Shown here: in pieces, positions 33,746 through 42,279 of the stretch
How positions within the stretch are numbered: position 1 is the first letter of the stretch
How the letters are laid out: every line of letters starts with the position of its first letter
NCBI GenBank assembly: GCA_017477335.1
Contig: JAFUVY010000026.1
Span: forward strand, 1 to 44,663
DNA: 44,663 nucleotides
Reading direction: 5' to 3'
From: Bacteroidales bacterium
GTDB taxonomy: Bacteria; Bacteroidota; Bacteroidia; Bacteroidales; UBA932
Position numbers and translations under genes: made by a program
Notes under the pieces: generated by a model
What the model was told of the DNA's origin: nothing
What the model saw: only the letters and a program-made list of their open reading frames with translations
Database searches by the model: none

Positions 33746-36614
33746 GGTGAATGGCGTTATAGACGGCCCGGCGGACGTGCCGCGCCGTGGTTGGGTTCAT
33801 GTAATCCGTGGGATAATAACTGATTTTGTCCGGAGCGATCTCCAGCAATTCATAGGCAAAACACAAGGAGGCTACATACTTGGGAAGGCCCTCGGCCAGG
33901 TGCGTATTGTCCTGGCTCCGCTGGAGTTTGTAGCCGTAGCCTGATAGTTCTGGGTCCTGGCGGCAGGTTTCCACGGCCTTTCCCACATTGACACAGGCGT
34001 CCATGGACAGGCCTTCACAAAGCAGCGGCGCCGCCTGCTGGATAAGCTGGTACTGGACTCTGTACAGGCTGTCCCACTGTGCCTGGCTCTCCGGCCAGCG
34101 GCCGCCGTTATAGAGGGCGACAAACTTCTCCCGGTAGTCTTTGTTCCCCTCCGGGTAGGAAAAAGGAACCATGAGGCCGATTCGGACTTTGCCTCTTGCG
34201 GCCGGTTGCATCATGCCTTTCACATCCTCCACCAGAGCGGCAAGGCTATATCCATGAGCGTTTTCTTGCCCAAGATGACGTCTGAAATCCGCTCCCATGG
34301 TGGCCTCCGGCTGGAAGACAAGCCAGTCCCAAGGCTCATCGGCAACAAGGTCCTTCAGGCTTACTCCTATGCCCGCAAGGCCGTTTTCATAGCCCGCCGC
34401 AGGCGTTTTTACCGGGGTTTCGGACGCCGTATATTTCCAATACTGATAAGTAGAGTGCACCTTTTGCGGCTGCCCGTTGTGTACGTAGCAGTAAGCGGTG
34501 TCATGCAGGCCCAGCCACTGGTCCTCCAGCGTGCTGCCGCCCAGGTATCCGTGCCCCACAATGACGGGACGGTTGGCACTGGCGGCGATGGCGCTCACAT
34601 AGCGCAGGGCATCCCGGGTCCAGCTATTCCCCACTCCAAGGATGCGCAGCGTATCCGACGTGGCCTTTTTTACAAGAAGGATGCAGTCGGCCCGCAGGGG
34701 CTTTCCGGAATTGCCGCCGGAAACCGTGACGGAAACGCTGTCGGAGAATTCGAAAGTGCCGAGCGGCGCCCAGTCGCCTTTCATCTGGCCGTCGAGGGCA
34801 ATCGCCCTGGAATCCACCGTAACGCTTGTTCCGGCCACGTCGTAATGCGTCACCGGCTCGATATCGTCAACCAAATTCACATAGGAATACGCTTCATACA
34901 GCCCCGGAGCGGGCACCCTGGCGCTGAAACGGACGGATGCTCCCGAAGCCGATGACTCCAGATAGGAGGGACCGTATCCGCGCTTGGACTTCACACGCGT
35001 CCAGCCGGAAGGAACGTCCATAAGGGCGTCATCCATAAACAGGTCCGGCACGGAGCCGTCCTGCAGCGGGTCCCGGGCCAGCCTGGACATCAAATCCTCT
35101 GCCGACACATCCTGAACCGGAATGCCCTGCCGCAGCGACATCACGGCAGCCAGACCGGCCACCTGCCCCAGGGACATAAACACGGGTTCCATCCTTAAGG
35201 AACCGAAGGCAATATGACTGGCCGACACACAGACCGGCACCAGGAGATTGTCGCACGCTTTCCGGGCAGGGACAATACTTCTGTAAGGAATGGGCCACGG
35301 CCCGGGAATCTTCTCCTCCACATTGCCCTCGTTCTTCACCATCCCGTCCGCCACAATGCGACGGCAGTTGTGGGAATCCATCTTGTATGCGGCGTAAGCA
35401 ATGCCGTCCGGCACATCCGTGAGCCCTTCACAGTCCCTCTGGGTGACCACATAGTCCGACACCATCCGGCGGCCTTCCCGCACATACAGTTGTGGCGTCC
35501 AGTTGCCGTTATCCGGATATTCGTCCTTGGGAAGGCCCCAGCGCGCGAGTTCCTCCCGGGTGGCAGAAGGGACGCGCGGGTCCGTCATCATAAACCAGAG
35601 CAGGCCCAGCGTGTAGTCCGTGTGCGCCTGATAGATCTTGTAGCGCCCCTCATAAGAGGCTTCCAGATAGCCGGCATTCCCGCCGATAAAATCGGTCGAG
35701 AAGCCACCGTAGTTGTTAACATCGGTCTTGCGTCCGGGCATCGGGCTCCAAATGAAATACTTGGCCGATTCAGGCTGCGCGGCAACCAGACGTGCAAGCA
35801 GCTCATAACGCATAGAATCATAGCCGGAAGGCTTTGTCAGCGGGATTTGGTTTTCCAGCGAATCCGTAAGGCAGAGCCGCAGATTATACGCCTGCAGCAA
35901 GCCGTCCCCCTCGCCATCCTCACCTGCCGGCCCTTCAGTTATACCGGGAAGAAGCCCGCTTGCAGGGTCGCCCGGCACCACATACGGGTCCACGCCGTCC
36001 GGGAACTGATGGTTGGTGGCAATATGGCGGCCGTTCCAGTTTTCCCCATATTGGGCCCGCGATTCCCGCCCCACGGCATAACTTACGCCGGCAGCAGGCA
36101 GCAGGTCTCCTTCATAGCTGGCATCGACAAACACCTTTGCCCGAATCTTCGGCCCCCGTCCAAGCACCCGGCCTTCCTCGTCGAGCAAGATTGTATGCAT
36201 GCCCTTGATGTGCGTTCCGTGTTTGCAAAGCCTGTCCAGGCCGGTATGGCGCAAAACGCTGATGCGGGGATGCTCCAGATACGCATCCATCACCTCCTGC
36301 GCCACATGGGGCTCGAACACCCAGCTTTCCAGCTTGCCGTAACGCTTCCCAAGTTCCCGATAGAACTGCCGGGAAAGCCCCTGAACCACCTGTTTATTGC
36401 CGATGTCGGTAAGGCCAAGACCGCCTGTGGTGAGCCCGCCGATATGACCGGAAGGCTCCACTATAACCACGCTGTAACCCTCCTGGGCAGCGCTTCTTGC
36501 AGCCACCACACCGGCCGATGTCCCGCCGTATATGCATACGTCATACTGCTTCCCGCATGAAAGCACGGACAGCAATATACCGCCCAGCAGGATGATATGC
36601 GTGAAGGATCTCAT
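33738..36614 (-). CDS. Three-part lipoprotein: FAD oxidoreductase, golvesin-like domain, DUF4886
   Basis: A 958-residue lipoprotein (C20 in SVLSCGK). Residues 23-515 are an FAD-dependent oxidoreductase (CIYGGTSAGVVAARSA dinucleotide fold, VIVEPSGHIGGLTTGG). Residues about 536-650 are a golvesin/xanthan-lyase-type carbohydrate-binding-like domain (SGWTRVKSKRGYGPSYL start). Residues about 657-958 match DUF4886, an SGNH-like hydrolase (ILGVGNSWTRDA with S664, and QDNTHLAEG near the C-terminus giving the D-x-x-H pair). FAD plus golvesin proteins are widespread in Bacteroidota and often misnamed xanthan lyase; I do not recall the added DUF4886 as usual. The ATG at 36614 starts the lipoprotein signal and overlaps the upstream TGA. 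A redox step plus de-esterification of one substrate is a hypothesis. Confidence 0.85.
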   Translation of the reverse strand: MRSFTHIILLGGILLSVLSCGKQYDVCIYGGTSAGVVAARSAAQEGYSVVIVEPSGHIGGLTTGGLGLTDIGNKQVVQGLSRQFYRELGKRYGKLESWVFEPHVAQEVMDAYLEHPRISVLRHTGLDRLCKHGTHIKGMHTILLDEEGRVLGRGPKIRAKVFVDASYEGDLLPAAGVSYAVGRESRAQYGENWNGRHIATNHQFPDGVDPYVVPGDPASGLLPGITEGPAGEDGEGDGLLQAYNLRLCLTDSLENQIPLTKPSGYDSMRYELLARLVAAQPESAKYFIWSPMPGRKTDVNNYGGFSTDFIGGNAGYLEASYEGRYKIYQAHTDYTLGLLWFMMTDPRVPSATREELARWGLPKDEYPDNGNWTPQLYVREGRRMVSDYVVTQRDCEGLTDVPDGIAYAAYKMDSHNCRRIVADGMVKNEGNVEEKIPGPWPIPYRSIVPARKACDNLLVPVCVSASHIAFGSLRMEPVFMSLGQVAGLAAVMSLRQGIPVQDVSAEDLMSRLARDPLQDGSVPDLFMDDALMDVPSGWTRVKSKRGYGPSYLESSASGASVRFSARVPAPGLYEAYSYVNLVDDIEPVTHYDVAGTSVTVDSRAIALDGQMKGDWAPLGTFEFSDSVSVTVSGGNSGKPLRADCILLVKKATSDTLRILGVGNSWTRDALRYVSAIAASANRPVIVGHGYLGGSTLEDQWLGLHDTAYCYVHNGQPQKVHSTYQYWKYTASETPVKTPAAGYENGLAGIGVSLKDLVADEPWDWLVFQPEATMGADFRRHLGQENAHGYSLAALVEDVKGMMQPAARGKVRIGLMVPFSYPEGNKDYREKFVALYNGGRWPESQAQWDSLYRVQYQLIQQAAPLLCEGLSMDACVNVGKAVETCRQDPELSGYGYKLQRSQDNTHLAEGLPKYVASLCFAYELLEIAPDKISYYPTDYMNPTTARHVRRAVYNAIHHD

Positions 36615-37681
36615 TGGGTCAATATTTTCATGATGGGCTCTTTGACCGATTCCATCCACAGTGTATAGCCGTAAGAATCCGGGTGGGAACCGTCGGAGGT
36701 GGCCTCGTGGGAGGGCGAAGTGGCATTGGTGGTGTTAATCCAATAGACGTTAGGATACTTGGCCACCATCTCCTGCATCATCTTTTCAGCGTTTTCGCGC
36801 TTGGCCTTTTCGCGGGCGTCATAGCTGTCGCTGAAATTGCGTTTTTCCCGCCTTAAAGTCTGAAGGAAAATGAGCGGAATGCCGGGGCGCTCTTTCACGA
36901 AACGCTGAATGAAAGGTTCCAGGCGCTCCTGCACTTCCTCCGGCGAGGGATTGGAGAAGGCATCGAAGATGAATGCATCTACAGGTTCTCCGGCAAGCAG
37001 GGCATCGGCAAAATAAGGCTGAAGCTTGCAGTTGCCGCTGAATCCCAGGTTGATGAAATTATAGCCCGTGGCACGCGAGAGCTGGGCTTCCCAGGTCATG
37101 GCGCAACGGCCTGCACCGGAGCCGTGGGTATAGGAAGAGCCCCAGACGGCGATGCGTCCCTTGAACGGCTGGGCATCGGCCTCTATCCAGCGGCCCTCGT
37201 CCGTCACGACATCGAGGGATTCGATCTGGGAGAAGAGCGGGAGGTACAAAAGGCAGTGCTTCTCTCCATTGCCGCTATCCTTTATCAGTTCCACCTCGTG
37301 AGGCTCGCCGGGCGTGTTCTTGGGATAGCCGTTGCCGGCCCAGAGCCACTTTCCGTCCTTTTTCATGTAAAGGTCAAAGCCGCGGGCCGCTATAGCCCCC
37401 ATATTGCCGCCGTCAGTCGCCTTCTTTCTCCAAACAACACGCACGCCGATGCACTTGGAGTTGGTAGAAAACGCAACGGCCATGCCGGCGCAGTGCCGGG
37501 CCTGGCCTTTCTCTCCGTCGGTCATGCCTTCCCGCTGGTCCAGGCGGTCCCAAGGGTGCTGTGTTTCTGTGTATTTCCCCACTACGGTAAGGCTCAGGGC
37601 ATCTGTATAATCTTTTTGGGCAAAGCAGGGAAGCGACCATAGGCCCAACAGGGCCGCTACCATGAATTGGAACGTTCTCAT
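36611..37681 (-). CDS. Exported SGNH esterase-like hydrolase with GxDLY N-terminal domain
   Basis: A 356-residue protein with a signal peptide (1-21, SLPCFAQ). Residues about 25-170 are the beta-sandwich called the SGNH hydrolase-like N-terminal domain, with its GFDLY motif at 101-105. The SGNH domain follows: VWGSSYTHG (S183 likely nucleophile), NLGFSGNCKL (block II, about 211-220) and SDGSHPDSYG (D330, H333). Such enzymes usually remove acetyl groups from plant or other glycans. The start at 37681 gives the signal peptide and overlaps the upstream TGA as ATGA. It is followed by the FAD/DUF4886 gene, so the operon carries two SGNH-type activities. Confidence 0.88.
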   Translation of the reverse strand: MRTFQFMVAALLGLWSLPCFAQKDYTDALSLTVVGKYTETQHPWDRLDQREGMTDGEKGQARHCAGMAVAFSTNSKCIGVRVVWRKKATDGGNMGAIAARGFDLYMKKDGKWLWAGNGYPKNTPGEPHEVELIKDSGNGEKHCLLYLPLFSQIESLDVVTDEGRWIEADAQPFKGRIAVWGSSYTHGSGAGRCAMTWEAQLSRATGYNFINLGFSGNCKLQPYFADALLAGEPVDAFIFDAFSNPSPEEVQERLEPFIQRFVKERPGIPLIFLQTLRREKRNFSDSYDAREKAKRENAEKMMQEMVAKYPNVYWINTTNATSPSHEATSDGSHPDSYGYTLWMESVKEPIMKILTQ

Positions 37682-40560
37682 TTTACACTTTTTACTATGG
37701 CTGCCCAGCCGCCGCCAGGTGCCAGATGAATTTTCATTTCGCCGGAAACAGAAACCATACGCTTCTGCCAATCCGTGGCTTTAGAATCGGCGTCCGGGCC
37801 GTCTTCCCAGGCCTCCACCGTTGCTGCGGATACGCCCAGACCGTCCAGGTTAATGGTAATTTCCCGGGCATTCCAGTCGGTCATGGCGCCGATGTACCAG
37901 ACATCGCCCTTGCGGCGGGCGGTTACAATGTATTCGCCGATTTTACCTTCCAGAACGCGGGTTTCGTCCCAGACAGTGGGAACGCGATAGATGAATTCCG
38001 CGCATTCCGGCTCGGCCTCATAGCGGCAGGGACCGTCGGAAATCATCTGCATGGGCCCGTCAAATACCACGTACTGGGCCAGTTGGCGGCAACGGGTGCC
38101 TTGGGACATGGGAGCCGGCTTGTAGGGAACGAAGGTCTCACGGGTACCGTTGAGGAAGGCTCCGGGCGTGTAATCCCCGGGACCGGTGACGAAGCGGATA
38201 AAGGGCAGGGTAACATCGTGAGTTACCATGTCGTACTGCGGATACGGACGATTCCGCATCTGCTCCAGGCCGAAGATGCCCTCATAATTCAGGACATTGG
38301 GGTACTGTTTCTGGAGCCCGGCAGGAGGAGGACAGCCGTGGAAGTCAATCAGAAGCTTGTGTTTCGCGGCAATGCGGGCGGTCTCGAGCATCACGTCCTG
38401 GACCGTCTGGTCGTTGCGCTCGAAAAAGTCTATCTTGAAGCCCTTTACGCCCATCGCCGCGTAATGCTTGCACACCTTTTCAATATCTTTCACGAAGGCC
38501 GAATAACCCGCCCAGAGGATAATTCCCACATTCTTTTTCTTTCCGTAATCGATGATTTCCTTCAGGTCGATTTCGGGGACGACTTCAAACAGGTCATCTG
38601 CATACCTTACTGCCCATCCCTCGTCCATGAGCACGTATTCAATCCCATGGCGGGATGCGAAGTCAATATAGGCCTTGTAGGTTTCGTTATTCACTCCTGG
38701 CTTGAAATCCACGTCGCCCAGCGCGAACTGGCTCCACCATTCCCAGGCCACCTTGCCGGGCTTCACCCAGGAGAAGTCGCCTTTGGCAGGCGGAGCCAGG
38801 CGGGTGACGAGGTCATTCTGGGCAAGGGACTTGTCGTCGCGCGCAATGCAGATAACCCTCCAGGGGAAGGTCCTGGCTTTACCGTCCCACTTGGCGATAT
38901 AGTTCTCGCGGGCCGTGACTATCATTTGAAGATTCCGCTTGCCCCCTTGCTTGAAGGCAGCGGGATAAGGAGCAAAATCGGCCATAAAGCCATTGCCCAG
39001 GGGCTTGAGAAGCATGCCTGGGTATGCCGTCAAATCCGACTCTGCGATGAGCAGCTTGACGCCTTCACTTTCCACAAGGGCAGGGATGACGGCACGCGGT
39101 TTGGCCGAAAGAGGCTTCATGTCCACAGGCTTGTCATACGGGCCGGGGGCTACGTCCAGAAGCGGTTTTCCGGTATCCCAGATGGGGAAGCTCAGCTTGG
39201 TATAGAGGTTCTGGAAGTCGTCCTGATAGGGGTCCACATTCTTGTGGGTATAGGAAAGCGTCGTGCGGTCGCCGGCGCCAAAACGGAAGGCCGTTCTCTC
39301 GGACACCACCTGACAGGGTTTTCTTTTGGAGGCCGTCCAGCGGAAAGCCACGCCGTCGTCAGAGGCACGCGCTTCCAAATCATATCCGTCATATTTAAAA
39401 ATCAGGCTGCCATCTCCTTTTTCCACCTTGCGAGGCTTTCCGGCGCCGAAAACCGTGCCGTCCGAAAGCGTCATGGAAAGAGGCGATGAGCGGACGACCA
39501 CTTTGTCGTCGCAAATAACCCTGTAATAGGCCGATTCCTCTCCCGGAAGCAGCTCAAGGGCAATGCTTCCGTCCGGAGAAACCGCCCGTTCCCACTCCCT
39601 GGCACTCTGGTCGAAAGCGACTGTGGCAACAACCGGATAATGGTCCGATGGATAATGCAGGGTTCCGTCGGCCGTGGGGAACTGTCCCCTTTCAATCCTG
39701 AAACTGCGGGCCTTGAATCCGTCCAGCATGATGTGGTCGGGATACCATCTGGTGGAAGCGGTCTCATCTTTGGTATTCTGAGTTCCCCACTCACGGTCTT
39801 CAATCTCCAGGCGCCCCTCCTTGGAGAAGCGGGTGTACACATCTTCCCATCGGCCGTCGGCAATGACGTGCCAGTCTTTTGCATTATGGGCAATATTCAA
39901 GTCTCCCACCAGGATGGAAGGGACGTCCTCCGGGACCAGGGCCTCGCCCAGGCGGCGGGTTTCCTCCAGGTTGAGCACATTGCCGCGGTTCCGGGGCCAT
40001 TGGTCGTCCTTGTATTTGGTGGGCACCACCGTATGGGTGTCCAGAAAATAGAATTCCTTGCCGGAAGCCTTGTGGACAAAGCGCGCCCACACCAGCGGCT
40101 TGCAGGTGTGCGTGGGCTCGCCGGAGCGGGTTTTGGGCCTGTCCGGATGTCCGCCGGTCCAGAAAATGCCGGTGGCCAGCGTGTCAAACACTTCCCGCTT
40201 ATAGGCAATGGCCACGTCGTAAGAAATGCCCTTTACGGTATTGGGGTACAGGATCCATTCATAGCCCGGATGGCGCTCCTCCACCAGGCGGCGGATGTCC
40301 AGGTCTCCTTTGTTGCCCCAGATGCTGTCACAGACCTCCTGGATGCCAATTACATCGCAGTCCAGGTCCGCAATCATGTCGGCCACCGCCGTGGCGCTGT
40401 TGCACCAATAACGCTGAGGGTCGGCAATTACGCCGGCCTTTCCCTTCTCCACAAAGGATTTCCGGGAACCGGAGGTGCAGATATTATAGCTCCCAACCTT
40501 GAAGCTTTGGGCCTGGGCCAGAAACGGCACGAGGAGACACAGCAGTAAAAAGTTTCTCAT
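37678..40560 (-). CDS. EEP-family phosphodiesterase fused to a GH97 glycosidase
   Basis: A 960-residue exported protein (signal 1-18). Residues about 19-315 are an endonuclease/exonuclease/phosphatase domain with all motifs kept: GSYNIC (N26), IGIQEV (E75), LDTHTV, VGDLNIAHN, YPDHIMLDG and PSDHYPV (D306, H307). Residues about 320-960 are a full-length GH97: N-terminal sandwich, TIM barrel with WEWWSQFALGD and EYVLMDEGW, then GFKIDFFERNDQ (D711) and NYEGIFGLEQ (E760), and a C-terminal sheet. An Asp in the KIDFF position is expected of the retaining (alpha-galactosidase-like) GH97 branch rather than the inverting SusB branch; this is from memory. The reading frame is unbroken through the junction. 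The EEP half resembles the next upstream EEP lipoprotein. ATGA overlaps on both sides. Confidence 0.9.
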   Translation of the reverse strand: MRNFLLLCLLVPFLAQAQSFKVGSYNICTSGSRKSFVEKGKAGVIADPQRYWCNSATAVADMIADLDCDVIGIQEVCDSIWGNKGDLDIRRLVEERHPGYEWILYPNTVKGISYDVAIAYKREVFDTLATGIFWTGGHPDRPKTRSGEPTHTCKPLVWARFVHKASGKEFYFLDTHTVVPTKYKDDQWPRNRGNVLNLEETRRLGEALVPEDVPSILVGDLNIAHNAKDWHVIADGRWEDVYTRFSKEGRLEIEDREWGTQNTKDETASTRWYPDHIMLDGFKARSFRIERGQFPTADGTLHYPSDHYPVVATVAFDQSAREWERAVSPDGSIALELLPGEESAYYRVICDDKVVVRSSPLSMTLSDGTVFGAGKPRKVEKGDGSLIFKYDGYDLEARASDDGVAFRWTASKRKPCQVVSERTAFRFGAGDRTTLSYTHKNVDPYQDDFQNLYTKLSFPIWDTGKPLLDVAPGPYDKPVDMKPLSAKPRAVIPALVESEGVKLLIAESDLTAYPGMLLKPLGNGFMADFAPYPAAFKQGGKRNLQMIVTARENYIAKWDGKARTFPWRVICIARDDKSLAQNDLVTRLAPPAKGDFSWVKPGKVAWEWWSQFALGDVDFKPGVNNETYKAYIDFASRHGIEYVLMDEGWAVRYADDLFEVVPEIDLKEIIDYGKKKNVGIILWAGYSAFVKDIEKVCKHYAAMGVKGFKIDFFERNDQTVQDVMLETARIAAKHKLLIDFHGCPPPAGLQKQYPNVLNYEGIFGLEQMRNRPYPQYDMVTHDVTLPFIRFVTGPGDYTPGAFLNGTRETFVPYKPAPMSQGTRCRQLAQYVVFDGPMQMISDGPCRYEAEPECAEFIYRVPTVWDETRVLEGKIGEYIVTARRKGDVWYIGAMTDWNAREITINLDGLGVSAATVEAWEDGPDADSKATDWQKRMVSVSGEMKIHLAPGGGWAAIVKSVK

Positions 40561-42275
40561 AGTACAGTAATTGTTCCGCTGTTTACGCAGCCTGTTTCCG
40601 TATGCGTGGCGGTAGAGTACAGGCCGGTAATCGCGTTAGTGTTAAGGGTTCCGTGTGAGGGAACGTGGATGGTAAGGGCGCCGCTGAAGGTGCATCCTGC
40701 AAGGCCGATGTCACTGCCCTCTCCATAGCTCTGTGCATGGCCCAGGATGCCGCCGGAGCGGATGGCGCCGGAGGAGGACGAGTTTACAGTCATGGTCCCC
40801 GCCGATGAGCAGTCGGCGATGGAAGCGGTTTTCACAGAGCCGGCAATGCCGCCAAGGTTCATGGCGCCTGAAAGGGTGGAACCGCTCTCAAAGCTGATTT
40901 CTCCCGTAAAGGAGCAGCCGGAAAGGATGCTGGTACTGATCGGCTGGAACTGGCCCACAATGCCGCCCGCTTCCGTTGTCTTGAGCTTGCCGGAAAGCGA
41001 CAGCGAGCCTTCGTTTCGGCAGCCGATGATATTTACCTGGTCGCCGCTGGCGTAAACTCTTCCCACGATGCCTCCGGCCTGTACCGCAGCGCTGCCGTCA
41101 CCTGTCACGCTTATGGATGCCTGATTGGTGCAATGCTCAATGCTGCCACGGGCCGCATAGCCGCAGAACGCACCTGCCCTGAGCTCCTTTCCCCACTGGT
41201 TGTAGGACAGGGAACCTTTTGCTACACAGTTGCTTATCAGCGCACCGGTGTACATTCTGTTGGTGATTATTCCGGCCCAGTAAACGGACTCTTCGCCTAC
41301 GATGTCGTCCTTGGATGAAATCTTGATCTCCGCCTCCACCGTCAGATTGCGGATGCAGCCTTGCAGTTCGTTCGCAAAGGCTTTCTTAAGTCCGGAAAGG
41401 GTGTAACCTCCCCCGTCGAAATCCCCGGTGAAGCCCTCCAGCGGTGTCCAGGTGTTGTCCGCCTGGATATTGTCTGTCATGCGGGCTTGCAGGTACTTCT
41501 CGCCTGCGGCAACTCTGCCGGCAAAGGCCTTGAGCTGGGCATAGTCGGCAATTACCGTCAGCGGATGGGCATTGGCCTTGAAAGAGGTCGCAGGAAATTC
41601 GTAAACGCTGCCGGCCGTCAGGTTTTCGCCCACGAATGAAATCAGATTCATGCGCGTCCCTTCCGTGGTGTAAATATCTATGCTCAGACCTTTCTCCAGA
41701 TAAGCGGGGCACAAAGCCAGACAGAAAGTCTTTGCCGATGAAATGCTTACGCCGCCTCCCGGCATGGTAAGCTGCACCGTGCCGCCTACGCTCAGGGGCG
41801 TTCCGTCTATGGCACTCACGCTGATGCCCGCCACGGTTACGCTGCCACTGAGGGGCAGGGACAGTACGCAGGCCTGGTGCTTCAGGGTGAAAGCGGCCTC
41901 ATAGCTGCTTGCCTGCATGGGCGCGGAGAAAGCGCAGATATTGCCTTCCGTATATTGCTGAAAGGCAGGCACTTCCGTTCCATACTGCACACGATAAGGC
42001 GTTTTGATGGGCGCCGAAAAATGGAAGACAGCCGTAGCGTCACCCGCCTCAAGGGCAGTGAGCGGCTTGGACTGTACTCCGTTTACGGTAATGTAGTCTC
42101 CCACGCTCCAGAGGACTGGATAAATGCCGACGGCCTTTGGACCCAGGACGGTCTTTGTAAGCGTTTCAGGCATGGATACTTCCAGCATGAAATCTTTCAC
42201 AGGAGGCCGCTCCTGCCTTGTGCAGGAAAGGACGGTCAAGGCCAAAACAGACAAGATATACAGTTGTTTTCCCAT
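40557..42275 (-). CDS. Lipoprotein with fimbrillin-like N-terminus and GLUG-type repeats
   Basis: A 572-residue lipoprotein (C18 in TVLSCTR). Residues about 40-235 are a fimbrillin-like domain with KTVLG, YPVLWSVGDYITVNG and SKPLTALEAG, nearly the same as in the adjacent gene. Residues about 240-572 are a beta-solenoid with GLUG-like turns (AGGIVGRVY, AGGIVGQF, LGGIAGSVK, SGGILGHAQ), each followed by a Cys-containing C-x-x-x-G/S strand. No enzyme motif is seen. A surface adhesin or glycan-binding role is the best guess. It starts four bases after the upstream stop, and its TGA overlaps the EEP-GH97 ATG. Confidence 0.82.
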   Translation of the reverse strand: MGKQLYILSVLALTVLSCTRQERPPVKDFMLEVSMPETLTKTVLGPKAVGIYPVLWSVGDYITVNGVQSKPLTALEAGDATAVFHFSAPIKTPYRVQYGTEVPAFQQYTEGNICAFSAPMQASSYEAAFTLKHQACVLSLPLSGSVTVAGISVSAIDGTPLSVGGTVQLTMPGGGVSISSAKTFCLALCPAYLEKGLSIDIYTTEGTRMNLISFVGENLTAGSVYEFPATSFKANAHPLTVIADYAQLKAFAGRVAAGEKYLQARMTDNIQADNTWTPLEGFTGDFDGGGYTLSGLKKAFANELQGCIRNLTVEAEIKISSKDDIVGEESVYWAGIITNRMYTGALISNCVAKGSLSYNQWGKELRAGAFCGYAARGSIEHCTNQASISVTGDGSAAVQAGGIVGRVYASGDQVNIIGCRNEGSLSLSGKLKTTEAGGIVGQFQPISTSILSGCSFTGEISFESGSTLSGAMNLGGIAGSVKTASIADCSSAGTMTVNSSSSGAIRSGGILGHAQSYGEGSDIGLAGCTFSGALTIHVPSHGTLNTNAITGLYSTATHTETGCVNSGTITVL

Positions 42276-42279
42276 ACCC

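Noticed and set aside
35214..36560. Plus-strand frame of 448 codons antisense to the FAD protein
   Set aside because: Composition rich in Arg, His and Pro is typical of shadows; the minus-strand protein is clearly real.
37726..39489. Long plus-strand open frame (587 codons) antisense to EEP-GH97
   Set aside because: It lacks a recognisable domain or signal peptide, and the opposite strand has a complete two-domain enzyme. High G/C at third positions produces such antisense frames throughout the window.
37678..40560. EEP-GH97 as an artefact of two merged genes
   Set aside because: The frame is continuous with no frameshift signature at the junction, and the GH97 half has no start codon context or signal peptide of its own there. 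An assembly error cannot be fully excluded without reads.
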